Source: Gammaproteobacteria bacterium (lineage in GTDB: Bacteria; Pseudomonadota; Gammaproteobacteria; GRL18). Taken from it: 39,026 nt of DNA. The stretch spans positions 1-39,026 of the forward strand of contig JADGEK010000038.1 of NCBI GenBank assembly GCA_016744395.1. Direction: 5' to 3'. Each line of letters opens with the position of its first letter. The stretch's first letter is position 1. Below, piece after piece: positions 1 to 8,196 of this stretch. Under the pieces are notes generated by a model, which was given only the letters and a program-made list of their open reading frames with translations, ran no database searches and was not told the origin of the DNA. Made by a program: the position numbers and the translations under genes.

Positions 1-1
1 T

Positions 2-130
2 ATGCATTGGAGCCAGCATTTTATGCTTCAATGTGATAATAAATTAGGTGGTATTTGCATGAAAAATAGAGATATTTCTCTTAAGTACCTACCTATGAGT
101 GATACTACTTTAATGAAAATAATTAAATAA
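2..130 (+). CDS. possible 3' end of an unidentified ORF cut by the window edge
   Basis: This reading frame is open from the left edge and stops at TAA 128-130. It includes in-frame ATGs at 2 and 59; the ATG at 59 has a G-rich stretch (ggtggt) about 8 bases upstream. The product end is lysine-rich and ends LMKIIK. It is too short to recognise. It could be the tail of an upstream gene, a 23-residue peptide or chance. Confidence 0.2.
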   Translation: MHWSQHFMLQCDNKLGGICMKNRDISLKYLPMSDTTLMKIIK

Positions 131-239
131 GATTGCTCACTTCAAATTTACTCACATCAGTGTATTAATGTCTTGGCTCATATAATTTGATTCTGTTAAA
201 CAAAATATCTTTAAAATAAAAGACCAATGGAACTAGAGT

Positions 240-2759
240 ATGAAAAAAATATTTGCTATATCTTTAATTTTAATTATTTCAAGTCAAGCAGTAAATGCGC
301 AAGACGACACTACAAATATAACAGATAATATAAAAAAATATATTTACAACTTAACTCGAAGTGATATTGATAAAGGTCTAGATGCATATAATAAAAAAGA
401 TTATAAGACCGCTATTTTTTTCTGGAAACCACTAGCAGTTAATGGTGATGTAAATGCTCAATATAATCTTGGAATGATGTACCTTTTTGGAAAAGAGAGT
501 ATTCAAGATAACAAGCAAGCATTTCACTGGCATCAAAAAGCTGCTGAGCAGGAAGATTCTAATGCACAATTTTTTATGGGACGTTTTTATGAATACGGGG
601 AAGGTGTTACTAAAAATAATAAACAAGCTGTTTATTGGTTCAAAAAATCTGCCAATCAGGGGCAAATGGATGCACAGAATAGTCTTGCAGGGATGTATCT
701 AACTGGGCGTGGTGTTACTCGAGATTTTGTAAAAGCTGTTCATTGGTATCAGAAAGCTGCTGAGCAAGGTTATGCAGATGCACAAAATAACCTTGGTTTA
801 AGATATGTTTGGGGCGAAGGTGTTAGTAAAGATTTCAATCAAGCCATCAATTGGTTTCGAAAAGCAGCTAGTCAGGAGCATGCTGGTGCACAAAATAATC
901 TGGGAACTATCTATGATAATGGTAATGGAGTTGCCGAAGACGACAAAAGAGCCATTTACTGGTTTCATAAAGCGGCTGAACTGGGGAGTGCCAGGGCACA
1001 AAAAAATCTTGCAGGAATGTATGCTTATGGAAATGGTGTGGTGAAAGATGAGGTTCAGGCTTTGGAATGGTATCAAAAATCAGCCAATCAGGGATATCAT
1101 GAAGCGCAGTATATTCTTGGGGCAAAGTATGATAATGGTGATGGTGTCAAACAAGATCTCAAAAAAGCTGTTTACTGGTATCTAAAAGCTGCGAATCAGG
1201 GGTATGTTGAAGCACAAAATAGCCTTGGAGTGATGTTTGTTAAGGGCTTGGGAACTACAAAAGATTATAAACAAGCTGCTCATTGGTATCAAAAGGCTGC
1301 CACTCAGGGGCATGCTATGGCACAAAATAATCTTGGTCTGCGATACATGTTGGGCCAAGGTGTTGCTCAAGATTATGTTCAAGCCATGCATTGGTTTAAA
1401 AAATCTGCAAAACAAAAATATAGTGAAGCACAAAATAATCTTGGCGTAATGTATGATAATGGTCAAGGGGTTATTATCGATAAACAACAGGCTGTTTATT
1501 GGTTTCAATTAGCGGCTAAACAAGGTGATGATAATGCACAAAAAAACCTTGGTTATATGTATGCATCAGGACAGGGTGTTACAAAAAATAATGAACAGGC
1601 AGTTTTTTGGTATCAAAAATCGGCTGAGCAGGGAAATGCTAGTGCGCAAAATCTCCTTGGTGTGATGTATAGAAAGGGTAAGGGTGTCGTTAAAAATGAT
1701 AGAAAGGCGATTGAATTCTATTTAAAAGCGGCCAGGCAGGGAAATACCACGGCACAGAATAACCTTGGAGAAATCTACTTTAGTGGACAAGGTGTTGTAC
1801 AAGACTATAAAAAAGCCTTTTACTGGTATCAAAAAGCTGCCAGGCAGGGGCATGTTAAGGCCCAAAATACACTTGGTTGGATGTATGTCAAGGGACAAGG
1901 TGTTGTTCAAGATAAAGAGCAAGCAACTCGTTGGTATGAGAAAGCAGCACTTCAAGGCGATGCTGAAGCAGAAAATAATCTGAAGATAATGTATTCCAAT
2001 GGAGCTGGTGTTGCAAAAGATTCAAAACAGACATTGCAATGGTACCAAAAAGCTGCCAAACAGGGAAATGCTGAGGCTCAAAATAATCTTGGTGCAATGT
2101 ATGATAAAGGAGTAGGAGTTTTAAAAAATTTAAAAAAAGCTTTTCACTGGTATCAAAAAGCTGCTAAGCAGGGAAATGCTACGGCACAAAATAATCTTGG
2201 AATAATGTATCTTAGTGGTGAAGGTATTGCTCAAGATGATAAACAAGCGTTTCAATGGTCTCAAAAGTCGGCAGCACAGGGAGTTTCTGACGCACAAAAT
2301 AATCTTGGAATGATGTATGCGAATGGTATTGGTGTCGCTCAAAATGATAAGCAAGCTGTTTACTGGTATCAAAAAGCTGCTGAGCAGGAAAATGCTAGTG
2401 CACAATACAGTCTTGGCAGGATGTATGATTATGGCGAAGGCATTGTACAAGATGATAAAAATGCTGCTTATTGGTATAAAAAAGCAGCCACTCAAGGATA
2501 TGCTGAAGCACAAAGTGCTCTTGGGATGATGTATATTACAGGACAAGGCATCGTTCAAGATTTCAATCAGGCTTTCCGATGGTCACAAAAAGCTGCTAGG
2601 CAAGGTATAGCTTCAGCGCAAAACAATCTTGGAATGATGTATGCCAACGGTGATGGTATTACTCAAAATGAAGAAAAAGCAATTCACTGGTTTCAAAAAT
2701 CAGCTAATCAAGGGTTTGACAAGGCAAAAATTAATTTGGCTAGATTAAAACAGATTTAG
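240..2759 (+). CDS. Secreted Sel1-like repeat (SLR) protein, 21 repeats
   Basis: The 839-residue product starts with a signal peptide (MKKIFAISLILIISSQAVNA, likely cleaved near residue 20) and is then almost entirely Sel1-like repeats of about 36 residues. I count 21 units carrying the AQNNLGxMYxxGxGV core from about residue 73 to 810, plus a partial last unit ending at the stop. Each unit ends in a QA(V/F)xWYQKAAxQG helix. Sel1 repeats form an alpha-solenoid and usually serve as protein-protein interaction scaffolds; no catalytic domain is present. The signal peptide puts it in the periplasm or outside the cell. The ATG at 240 is chosen because the signal peptide starts there. Binding partner unknown; neighbours give no clear operon. 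Only the family assignment is certain. Confidence 0.9.
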   Translation: MKKIFAISLILIISSQAVNAQDDTTNITDNIKKYIYNLTRSDIDKGLDAYNKKDYKTAIFFWKPLAVNGDVNAQYNLGMMYLFGKESIQDNKQAFHWHQKAAEQEDSNAQFFMGRFYEYGEGVTKNNKQAVYWFKKSANQGQMDAQNSLAGMYLTGRGVTRDFVKAVHWYQKAAEQGYADAQNNLGLRYVWGEGVSKDFNQAINWFRKAASQEHAGAQNNLGTIYDNGNGVAEDDKRAIYWFHKAAELGSARAQKNLAGMYAYGNGVVKDEVQALEWYQKSANQGYHEAQYILGAKYDNGDGVKQDLKKAVYWYLKAANQGYVEAQNSLGVMFVKGLGTTKDYKQAAHWYQKAATQGHAMAQNNLGLRYMLGQGVAQDYVQAMHWFKKSAKQKYSEAQNNLGVMYDNGQGVIIDKQQAVYWFQLAAKQGDDNAQKNLGYMYASGQGVTKNNEQAVFWYQKSAEQGNASAQNLLGVMYRKGKGVVKNDRKAIEFYLKAARQGNTTAQNNLGEIYFSGQGVVQDYKKAFYWYQKAARQGHVKAQNTLGWMYVKGQGVVQDKEQATRWYEKAALQGDAEAENNLKIMYSNGAGVAKDSKQTLQWYQKAAKQGNAEAQNNLGAMYDKGVGVLKNLKKAFHWYQKAAKQGNATAQNNLGIMYLSGEGIAQDDKQAFQWSQKSAAQGVSDAQNNLGMMYANGIGVAQNDKQAVYWYQKAAEQENASAQYSLGRMYDYGEGIVQDDKNAAYWYKKAATQGYAEAQSALGMMYITGQGIVQDFNQAFRWSQKAARQGIASAQNNLGMMYANGDGITQNEEKAIHWFQKSANQGFDKAKINLARLKQI
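430..2740 (+). repeat. 108-bp tandem coding repeat (Sel1 units)
   Basis: The gene is built from about 21 imperfect 108-bp units. Landmarks repeat at that period, for example variants of gcacaaaataatcttgg and of ggtatcaaaaagctgc. Several units are close enough at DNA level for recombination between them to be plausible. The periodicity also creates many spurious reading frames on both strands. Confidence 0.85.
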
Positions 2760-3377
2760 TACTTAATGTTGATATGACTCCCCATGTTAAGTAAAACGTA
2801 TTAATCCGTTCTCCTTTATTCGGAGTGCTTTAAAAATAAAATTGAATTCAGATATCAATTGAAGTCAGTGAATTTGAGGGTTCTCATGCTGGTATCAGTT
2901 GATTGAATCATTTTAAAAATGACTTACTGACCTTCATCTGCAGGTACTTAAAAAAACGTTATTTTTCATATAAATACTCCCTGATTTATTGATCCGTCAA
3001 GCGATTCGAATATCTTAAATAATCGCTCTGATTATCTCCAAATTCACATATCATTGCTGTAATTGATTGAAAGTCTGTTGATCTTTCGTGATTTAAAAAA
3101 AGCAGAGCATAGTAGTACATTGGATAATATCCTTTACCGAATGTGAGTAGTTTGCCCCATGGAGAGATGTACCAGAACCTTTCGGTCACTGGTGTCAATT
3201 TACAAATGGTTTAATTTGTGGTCAAAAAAGGCATTATGTTTGAACTATTTATGGTTTTGAAGAAATTATCTGATATTGAATTCTTATAGATTTTGGTTAT
3301 GCTTATAGTATTGCTCAAAATTATTATTTTCTGCTGTTCAAGGGCTGTTAATTTTATTCTCAACGGGATATTTTGCT
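2760..3377. other. 618-bp gap, mostly non-coding
   Basis: Between the Sel1 gene and the diguanylate cyclase I see no strong hairpin terminator, RNA gene or repeat. The only coding candidate is the short minus-strand frame listed separately. The base composition is AT-rich like the flanks. Confidence 0.5.
2986..3198 (-). CDS. doubtful 70-residue hypothetical ORF or gene remnant
   Basis: This minus-strand frame begins at a TTG and is preceded by an in-frame stop only five codons upstream. The product is rich in aromatic residues (GYYPMYYYALLFL) and matches no family I recognise. There is no convincing Shine-Dalgarno sequence. It could be a fragment of a decayed gene, since it is the only extended frame in the gap, or it could be chance. 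Confidence 0.2.
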   Translation of the reverse strand: MTPVTERFWYISPWGKLLTFGKGYYPMYYYALLFLNHERSTDFQSITAMICEFGDNQSDYLRYSNRLTDQ

Positions 3378-4901
3378 ATGTGGCAATTGATGTTTATTCT
3401 TGTTATTAATTTTTTTGTTTTGACGTGGGCTCATGCAAAGCCATCAATATTGCACTTGAATGTCGCCAACTCCAGTTTTGAGACGGGACTAATCCTGGCT
3501 TTGCAAAAAGATTTCCAGGATTTATACCCAGATATTTCTGTGGCAGTAGTGCATAAGGGAGCATTACAAACATTAGATGATCTGCGCCAGGGAAAATCAG
3601 ATTTTGTTTTGACTCATTATCCATCCAGTGAAAAGCTCTTGATGGATATGAATTTAGCAATGTCCAGAACTTTAATTATGTACAATGAATTTGCCATAGT
3701 GGGACCAAAGGATGACTATCTGGAACTTCGTCAACAGACCGATATGAGTACAGTATTACAGATTTTATCAAATAATTCTGTGGATTTTTTGACCCCTCAT
3801 TTTAGTTCTGGTACGAGCAATAAATTAAACCAATTATTTACAAATGCGAAAATAAGCCCTAATTGGGAAGGACTAGAGACTACAGGACAAAGCTCTAAAT
3901 TAACACTTTTTGCCGCGGATAAAAGTGACAGTTTTACCTTTGTTGATGTAGGTAGCTTCTTAGCGAATAAAGAAAAACTATCAGGAAATTTGGCTCTTTT
4001 ATTCCGTGATAATGTTTTATTACGAAACTATTATCACGCTCTTATACCCAATCCAGAAAAATACCCCGAAACAAACCTGTTTGCTGCAAATAAATTTCTA
4101 CAATACCTTGTCTCAGAACGTGGCCAGAACTTAATTTCTCGGTTTGGAGAGAAACAATTTTCACAAAACTTATACACTGCTGCTGCACATCTGGATGCCA
4201 ATTTAATTCTTGCTCGTTTAGAACAGCAAACTGAGTATAAAGACCTGAAATTCTTTCTTATTTATGGGAGTCTTTCTTTTTTTATCTTAGTGATTGTTAT
4301 AACGATCATTTTAAGGTATCGCTTTAAAATGATGCGTAATGAATTGCAGTCTATGAAACACATTGAAAAATTAAATAAAGAGTTGGAATTGGCTAATACA
4401 GAATTAATTAAAATTTCAACTACTGATTTTTTAACCAACATCCCTAACCGACGGTATTTTTTTGATATGGGTGAAAAAAATGTTGAACTAGCAGATAGGA
4501 ATAATCAAGCCATCTCACTATTAATAATCGATTTGGATTTTTTTAAAAAAATAAATGATAATTATGGCCACCCAGTTGGTGATAAAGTACTAATCCATAT
4601 AAGTTCATGTATTAGCAACTTATTGCGTAAGAGTGATTTATTAGGACGCATTGGAGGCGAAGAATTTGCTGTTTTATTAAATAATAGTGATATTATTTTA
4701 GCCAAACAAATTGCTGAAAAAATTCGCTTGCAAATATCAAATACACCCTATAAACACAATGAATCAGAAATATTTTTTACCCTCAGCATAGGTTGTACGG
4801 AATTGAGCCTTAAACGAAACAGTCTTTTGTTGATGTATGCTGAAGCCGATCAAAAACTGTTTCAGGCTAAGGAACAGGGGCGAAATTGTATTGTTTCATG
4901 A
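3378..4901 (+). CDS. Membrane diguanylate cyclase with periplasmic binding-protein-like sensor
   Basis: The 507-residue protein has a signal peptide (residues 1-20, ending WAHA), a periplasmic region of about 250 residues resembling the tungstate/phosphate-type substrate-binding fold (for example DLRQGKSDFVLTHYPSSEK), one membrane helix near 286-309, a short coiled coil, and a C-terminal GGDEF domain. The active-site motif is GGEEF at 426-430, and RKSD at 417-420 is an intact RxxD inhibitory I-site five residues upstream. It should therefore make cyclic di-GMP from two GTP with product inhibition, with synthesis controlled by a small periplasmic ligand, perhaps an oxyanion; the ligand is inference. 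It appears to stand alone, with over 600 bp upstream and the nrdAB leader downstream. Confidence 0.88.
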   Translation: MWQLMFILVINFFVLTWAHAKPSILHLNVANSSFETGLILALQKDFQDLYPDISVAVVHKGALQTLDDLRQGKSDFVLTHYPSSEKLLMDMNLAMSRTLIMYNEFAIVGPKDDYLELRQQTDMSTVLQILSNNSVDFLTPHFSSGTSNKLNQLFTNAKISPNWEGLETTGQSSKLTLFAADKSDSFTFVDVGSFLANKEKLSGNLALLFRDNVLLRNYYHALIPNPEKYPETNLFAANKFLQYLVSERGQNLISRFGEKQFSQNLYTAAAHLDANLILARLEQQTEYKDLKFFLIYGSLSFFILVIVITIILRYRFKMMRNELQSMKHIEKLNKELELANTELIKISTTDFLTNIPNRRYFFDMGEKNVELADRNNQAISLLIIDLDFFKKINDNYGHPVGDKVLIHISSCISNLLRKSDLLGRIGGEEFAVLLNNSDIILAKQIAEKIRLQISNTPYKHNESEIFFTLSIGCTELSLKRNSLLLMYAEADQKLFQAKEQGRNCIVS

Positions 4902-4991
4902 CTAAAATAATAATTTAACGAAAGCTTGTATCAAATAAAAAGCTTGCGATCTTGATAAAATTACATTATCTTGTATTTTTAATTATTTTTA

Positions 4992-5007
4992 ACACTAGAT
5001 ATAGTGT
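4992..5007 (+). promoter_or_regulatory. NrdR-box-like operator upstream of nrdAB
   Basis: ACACTAGATATAGTGT has perfect 6-bp arms (7 bp counting one flanking base each side) and closely fits the NrdR box consensus acaCwATATwTwGtgt. NrdR is the ATP/dATP-sensing repressor of ribonucleotide reductase operons and normally binds paired boxes about three helical turns apart. A weaker half-site ending in TAGTG lies about 30 bp downstream (to 5036) over the -10 region. Position and sequence both support the call; nrdR itself is not in the window. Confidence 0.72.
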
Positions 5008-5032
5008 TAAATCTGATTTGTTATCATATAAT
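5004..5032 (+). promoter_or_regulatory. probable nrdAB promoter
   Basis: A perfect TATAAT -10 hexamer sits at 5027-5032. The -35 region at about 5004-5009 (GTGTTA) is weak and overlaps the NrdR-like box. Transcription would start near 5039, just before the riboswitch aptamer, which supports the placement. Confidence 0.55.
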
Positions 5033-5040
5033 AGTGAATA

Positions 5041-5126
5041 AAGCAGGGGAATCCGGTGTAAATCCGGAACTGTCGCGCAACGGTGATAGAGAAACCTTTT
5101 TCTCTTAAGTCCGATTACCTGCCTGG
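5041..5126 (+). promoter_or_regulatory. Cobalamin (B12) riboswitch aptamer
   Basis: The conserved elements occur in the expected order: GGGGAAtCCGGTG, then AAATCCGG, then TGTCGCGCAAC, a variable hairpin (agagaaa/tttctct), and the 3' B12-box AGTCCGATTACCTGCC. GCAGG at 5043-5047 pairs with CCTGC at 5118-5122 and closes the core. The RNA binds a cobalamin and normally turns expression off. It lies immediately upstream of nrdA, a B12-independent reductase, a placement known from other bacteria that also carry a B12-dependent class II enzyme. The sub-class (adenosyl- or methyl-cobalamin selective) cannot be told by eye. Confidence 0.9.
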
Positions 5127-5138
5127 ATATAACAACAA

Positions 5139-5232
5139 CCCGAGTCTCGCGTAAAGACTCAGGGTAAGAAGCTCTTTTTTTATAGAGAGTGCTTCTTCCT
5201 CTGGGAACTGATCGAGCTTTTGATACCAGAGG
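5139..5232 (+). promoter_or_regulatory. Riboswitch expression platform with RBS-sequestering hairpin
   Basis: Three successive stems follow the aptamer. CCC-GAGTCT (5139-5147) pairs with AGACTC-GGG (5155-5164, one bulged A). AAGAAGC (5166-5172) pairs perfectly with GCTTCTT (5191-5197). CCTCTGG (5198-5204) pairs perfectly with CCAGAGG (5226-5232), which contains the nrdA Shine-Dalgarno AGAGG. The last stem would hide the ribosome binding site, so control is probably translational. The T-run at 5175-5181 lies inside the middle stem rather than after one, so a terminator is less likely. Confidence 0.65.
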
Positions 5233-5237
5233 ATCCT

Positions 5238-8135
5238 ATGCCAACTTTTTCAAATCATCTTTCCTTTAAAGACGGTCAACTGTCTACTGATTCTGCTTTA
5301 TCGCAAAATAATGCCCAATTACCCAGTCAATCTGAAATCATTGAAGGTGATTCCTCTGCTCAAGGTAGAGATCAACCATACTCTTCATGTCAGGTTATAC
5401 GTCGAAACGGTCAATTAACATCATTTGATCGCAGTAAAATTGTTGTTGCTCTGAGCAAAGCTTTTCTGGCTGTTGAAGGTGGAACTGCAGCGGCCTCTAG
5501 CCGAATTCATGATATTGTTGAACGCCTGTCATCTGAAGTAATTGATGCTTTGTTTCGTCACCTCCCTGAAGATGCTACTGTGCATATCGAAAATATTCAG
5601 GACCAGGTTGAATTAGCTCTAATGCGTAATGGTCAGCAAAAAATTGCCCGTGCCTATGTTCTTTATCGTGAACAACAGGCTCAAAAGCGTTTCAATGATT
5701 CAGATGAGAATATTGAACCAACCCACTTGAAGGTGATACATGTACTGGATGCTCAAGGCCATAAAAAAATTATTGATCGTAAAAGGCTGGAGCAGCTTTT
5801 AAATGAATCAAAAGAAGGGCTCAATGAAATAGACACAGATGTTATATTGGACAATACGCTGAATTCAGCGTATGACAATATGAGTGAAAAAGATTTATAC
5901 ACCAGCTTGATTCTAAATGCCCGCAGTATGATTGATCATGATCCAGATTATAGTCAGCTTACGGCACGTTTATTATTAGATCAACTGCGTTGTGAAGCGT
6001 TGAGATTTGTGTATGGTGATACCCATGAAGCCACACAATCAATGATGACTAAAATCTATAGTGACTACTTTAAACTTTATATTAAACAATCTGTTGAACT
6101 GGATCTGTTGGACAGTCAATTACTGCGTTATGACTTGGATAAGCTTGCCAAAGCGATTCAACCTGAACGTGATCACCAATTTGATTATCTTGGTCTTCAG
6201 ACCCTATATGACCGTTATTTTATCCACCATGAGAAAATACGTATCGAACTACCTCAAGCCTTTTTTATGCGTGTTGCGATGGGGCTGGCAATTAATGAAA
6301 TTGACAGAGAGCAGCGAACCATTGAATTTTATCATTTGTTATCATCATTTGATTTTATGTGCTCAACGCCGACATTGTTTAACTCAGCCACACAGCGTCC
6401 GCAATTGTCATCATGCTATTTGAGCAGCATACCAGATGATCTGGAAGGTATTTTTTCTGCACTAAAAGATAATGCACTCTTATCAAAATTCGCAGGAGGA
6501 CTGGGTAATGACTGGACACCCGTGCGCGGCTTAGGTGCTAAAATCAAAGGCACTAATGGTGAATCACAAGGTGTTGTGCCTTTTCTTAAGGTGGCGAATG
6601 ATACTGCAGTAGCAGTGAATCAGGGCGGCAAAAGAAAAGGAGCCATGTGTGCATATCTTGAAACCTGGCATATTGATATTGAAGAGTTTCTTGATTTACG
6701 TAAAAACACAGGCGATGAGCGGCGTCGGACTCATGATATGAATACGGCCAATTGGGTGCCTGATCTCTTTATGAAGCGGGTGGCAGAAGAGCAGAGCTGG
6801 ACGCTTTTCTCACCAGAGGAAGTACCTGAACTTCATGAGCAATTTGGTCAGGCCTTTGAAAAAACTTACATCGCCTATGAAGAGAAAGCTGCTCGTGGAG
6901 AAGTTCATTTATTTAAAACGGTTAAGGCGATTGATCTCTGGCGTAAAATGCTGGGCATGTTATTTGAAACGGGTCATCCCTGGATTGCGTTCAAAGATCC
7001 CTGCAATATACGTTATACCAATCAGCATATGGGGACCGTGCACAGCTCCAACTTATGTACTGAAATTACTCTGCATACCAATGACAATGAAGTGGCTGTT
7101 TGTAATCTTGGTTCCGTCAATTTAATGGCTCATATGAATGATGAAGGCCTGGATCATGAAAAATTAGAAAAAACGATCAGCACCGCAATGCGTATGCTGG
7201 ATAATGTCATCGACTATAATTATTATTCCATTCCACAGGCTAGAAATTCGAATTTACGCCACCGTCCTGTTGGATTAGGTATTATGGGCTTTCAGGATGC
7301 ACTCTATCAACAGGGGATATCTTATGGCAGTCAAGATGCTGTTGATTTTGCAGATACCTCTATGGAAGCTGTCAGCTATTTTGCTATTAAAGCATCCTCT
7401 GACTTAAGTGCTGAGCGAGGTCGATATTCCAGCTATGAAGGTTCTTTATGGAGTAAAGGCATACTACCCTTGGACTCTAATAATCAAGTGATGGAACAAC
7501 GTCAAAATTATTTTCAATGTGACACCAGTAGTACACTTGATTGGGAGGGTTTACGAAAAAAAATTGAACAACAGGGCATGCGAAATAGTAATTGTTTAGC
7601 CATTGCTCCCACTGCCACAATTTCAAATATTTGTGGTATCAGTCAATCCATTGAGCCTGCTTATCAAAATCTCTATGTCAAATCGAATCTTTCTGGAGAG
7701 TTTACTGTGGTTAACTCCAGTTTGGTTCATCAGCTAAAAGAATTAAATTTATGGGATGAAGTGATGGTTAATGATCTGAAATACTATGATGGTTCTTTAC
7801 ACCAGATTGACCGTATTCCTGATGACATAAAATCCATTTATGCTACAGCCTTTGAAATTGATACACGTTGGCTGATTGAAGCGGCATCTCGCCGTCAGAA
7901 ATGGATTGATCAGGCCCAGAGTTTAAACCTGTATATGGAAGAGCCCTCTGGTAAAAAGCTGGACCAGCTATATAAACTTGCCTGGGTACGTGGTTTGAAA
8001 ACGACTTATTATTTGCGCTCAATGGGGGCAACTCATGTTGATAAGAATAATGACAAGTCAGAATTGATGGAGAGCAATGAAACAATCCTTAAGGTTTGCT
8101 CTATTCTTGATCCTGATTGTGACGCTTGTCAGTAA
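5238..8135 (+). CDS. nrdA: Ribonucleoside-diphosphate reductase, class Ia alpha subunit
   Basis: Reduces ribonucleoside diphosphates to deoxyribonucleotides together with NrdB. The 965-residue protein has two N-terminal ATP cones: an extra one at about 48-145 and one at about 160-255 that aligns with the single E. coli cone. Catalytic landmarks are all present: Cys393 (SSCYLSS) and Cys622 (AVCNLGS) as the redox pair, Asn605-Cys607-Glu609 (NLCTE) with the thiyl cysteine, Tyr924-Tyr925 for radical transfer, and a C-terminal Cys961-x-x-Cys964 for re-reduction. The ATG at 5238 is chosen because AGAGGA lies 4 bases upstream; an in-frame TTG at 5220 lies inside the regulatory hairpin. Control is by the cobalamin riboswitch and probably NrdR. 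nrdB follows after 61 bp. Confidence 0.97.
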   Translation: MPTFSNHLSFKDGQLSTDSALSQNNAQLPSQSEIIEGDSSAQGRDQPYSSCQVIRRNGQLTSFDRSKIVVALSKAFLAVEGGTAAASSRIHDIVERLSSEVIDALFRHLPEDATVHIENIQDQVELALMRNGQQKIARAYVLYREQQAQKRFNDSDENIEPTHLKVIHVLDAQGHKKIIDRKRLEQLLNESKEGLNEIDTDVILDNTLNSAYDNMSEKDLYTSLILNARSMIDHDPDYSQLTARLLLDQLRCEALRFVYGDTHEATQSMMTKIYSDYFKLYIKQSVELDLLDSQLLRYDLDKLAKAIQPERDHQFDYLGLQTLYDRYFIHHEKIRIELPQAFFMRVAMGLAINEIDREQRTIEFYHLLSSFDFMCSTPTLFNSATQRPQLSSCYLSSIPDDLEGIFSALKDNALLSKFAGGLGNDWTPVRGLGAKIKGTNGESQGVVPFLKVANDTAVAVNQGGKRKGAMCAYLETWHIDIEEFLDLRKNTGDERRRTHDMNTANWVPDLFMKRVAEEQSWTLFSPEEVPELHEQFGQAFEKTYIAYEEKAARGEVHLFKTVKAIDLWRKMLGMLFETGHPWIAFKDPCNIRYTNQHMGTVHSSNLCTEITLHTNDNEVAVCNLGSVNLMAHMNDEGLDHEKLEKTISTAMRMLDNVIDYNYYSIPQARNSNLRHRPVGLGIMGFQDALYQQGISYGSQDAVDFADTSMEAVSYFAIKASSDLSAERGRYSSYEGSLWSKGILPLDSNNQVMEQRQNYFQCDTSSTLDWEGLRKKIEQQGMRNSNCLAIAPTATISNICGISQSIEPAYQNLYVKSNLSGEFTVVNSSLVHQLKELNLWDEVMVNDLKYYDGSLHQIDRIPDDIKSIYATAFEIDTRWLIEAASRRQKWIDQAQSLNLYMEEPSGKKLDQLYKLAWVRGLKTTYYLRSMGATHVDKNNDKSELMESNETILKVCSILDPDCDACQ

Positions 8136-8196
8136 TTTGCTTGCACAATCAATTGTTAACTTATCTTTTCACCTATACAACTAAAGAGTCACAATT

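Noticed and set aside
432..2558. Many open frames on both strands inside the Sel1 gene
   Set aside because: They repeat with the 108-bp period and mirror the real frame; none has a plausible family, signal or ribosome binding site.
430..2740. A CRISPR-like or satellite array
   Set aside because: The period is a whole number of codons in a continuous Sel1 frame and there are no unique spacers.
5166..5197. Hairpin in the nrdA leader as a Rho-independent terminator
   Set aside because: The T-run is within the stem-loop, not after it, and the last hairpin covers the RBS, which fits translational control better.
5220..5237. TTG at 5220 as the nrdA start
   Set aside because: It lies inside the RBS hairpin and has no Shine-Dalgarno of its own; ATG 5238 has AGAGGA at proper spacing.
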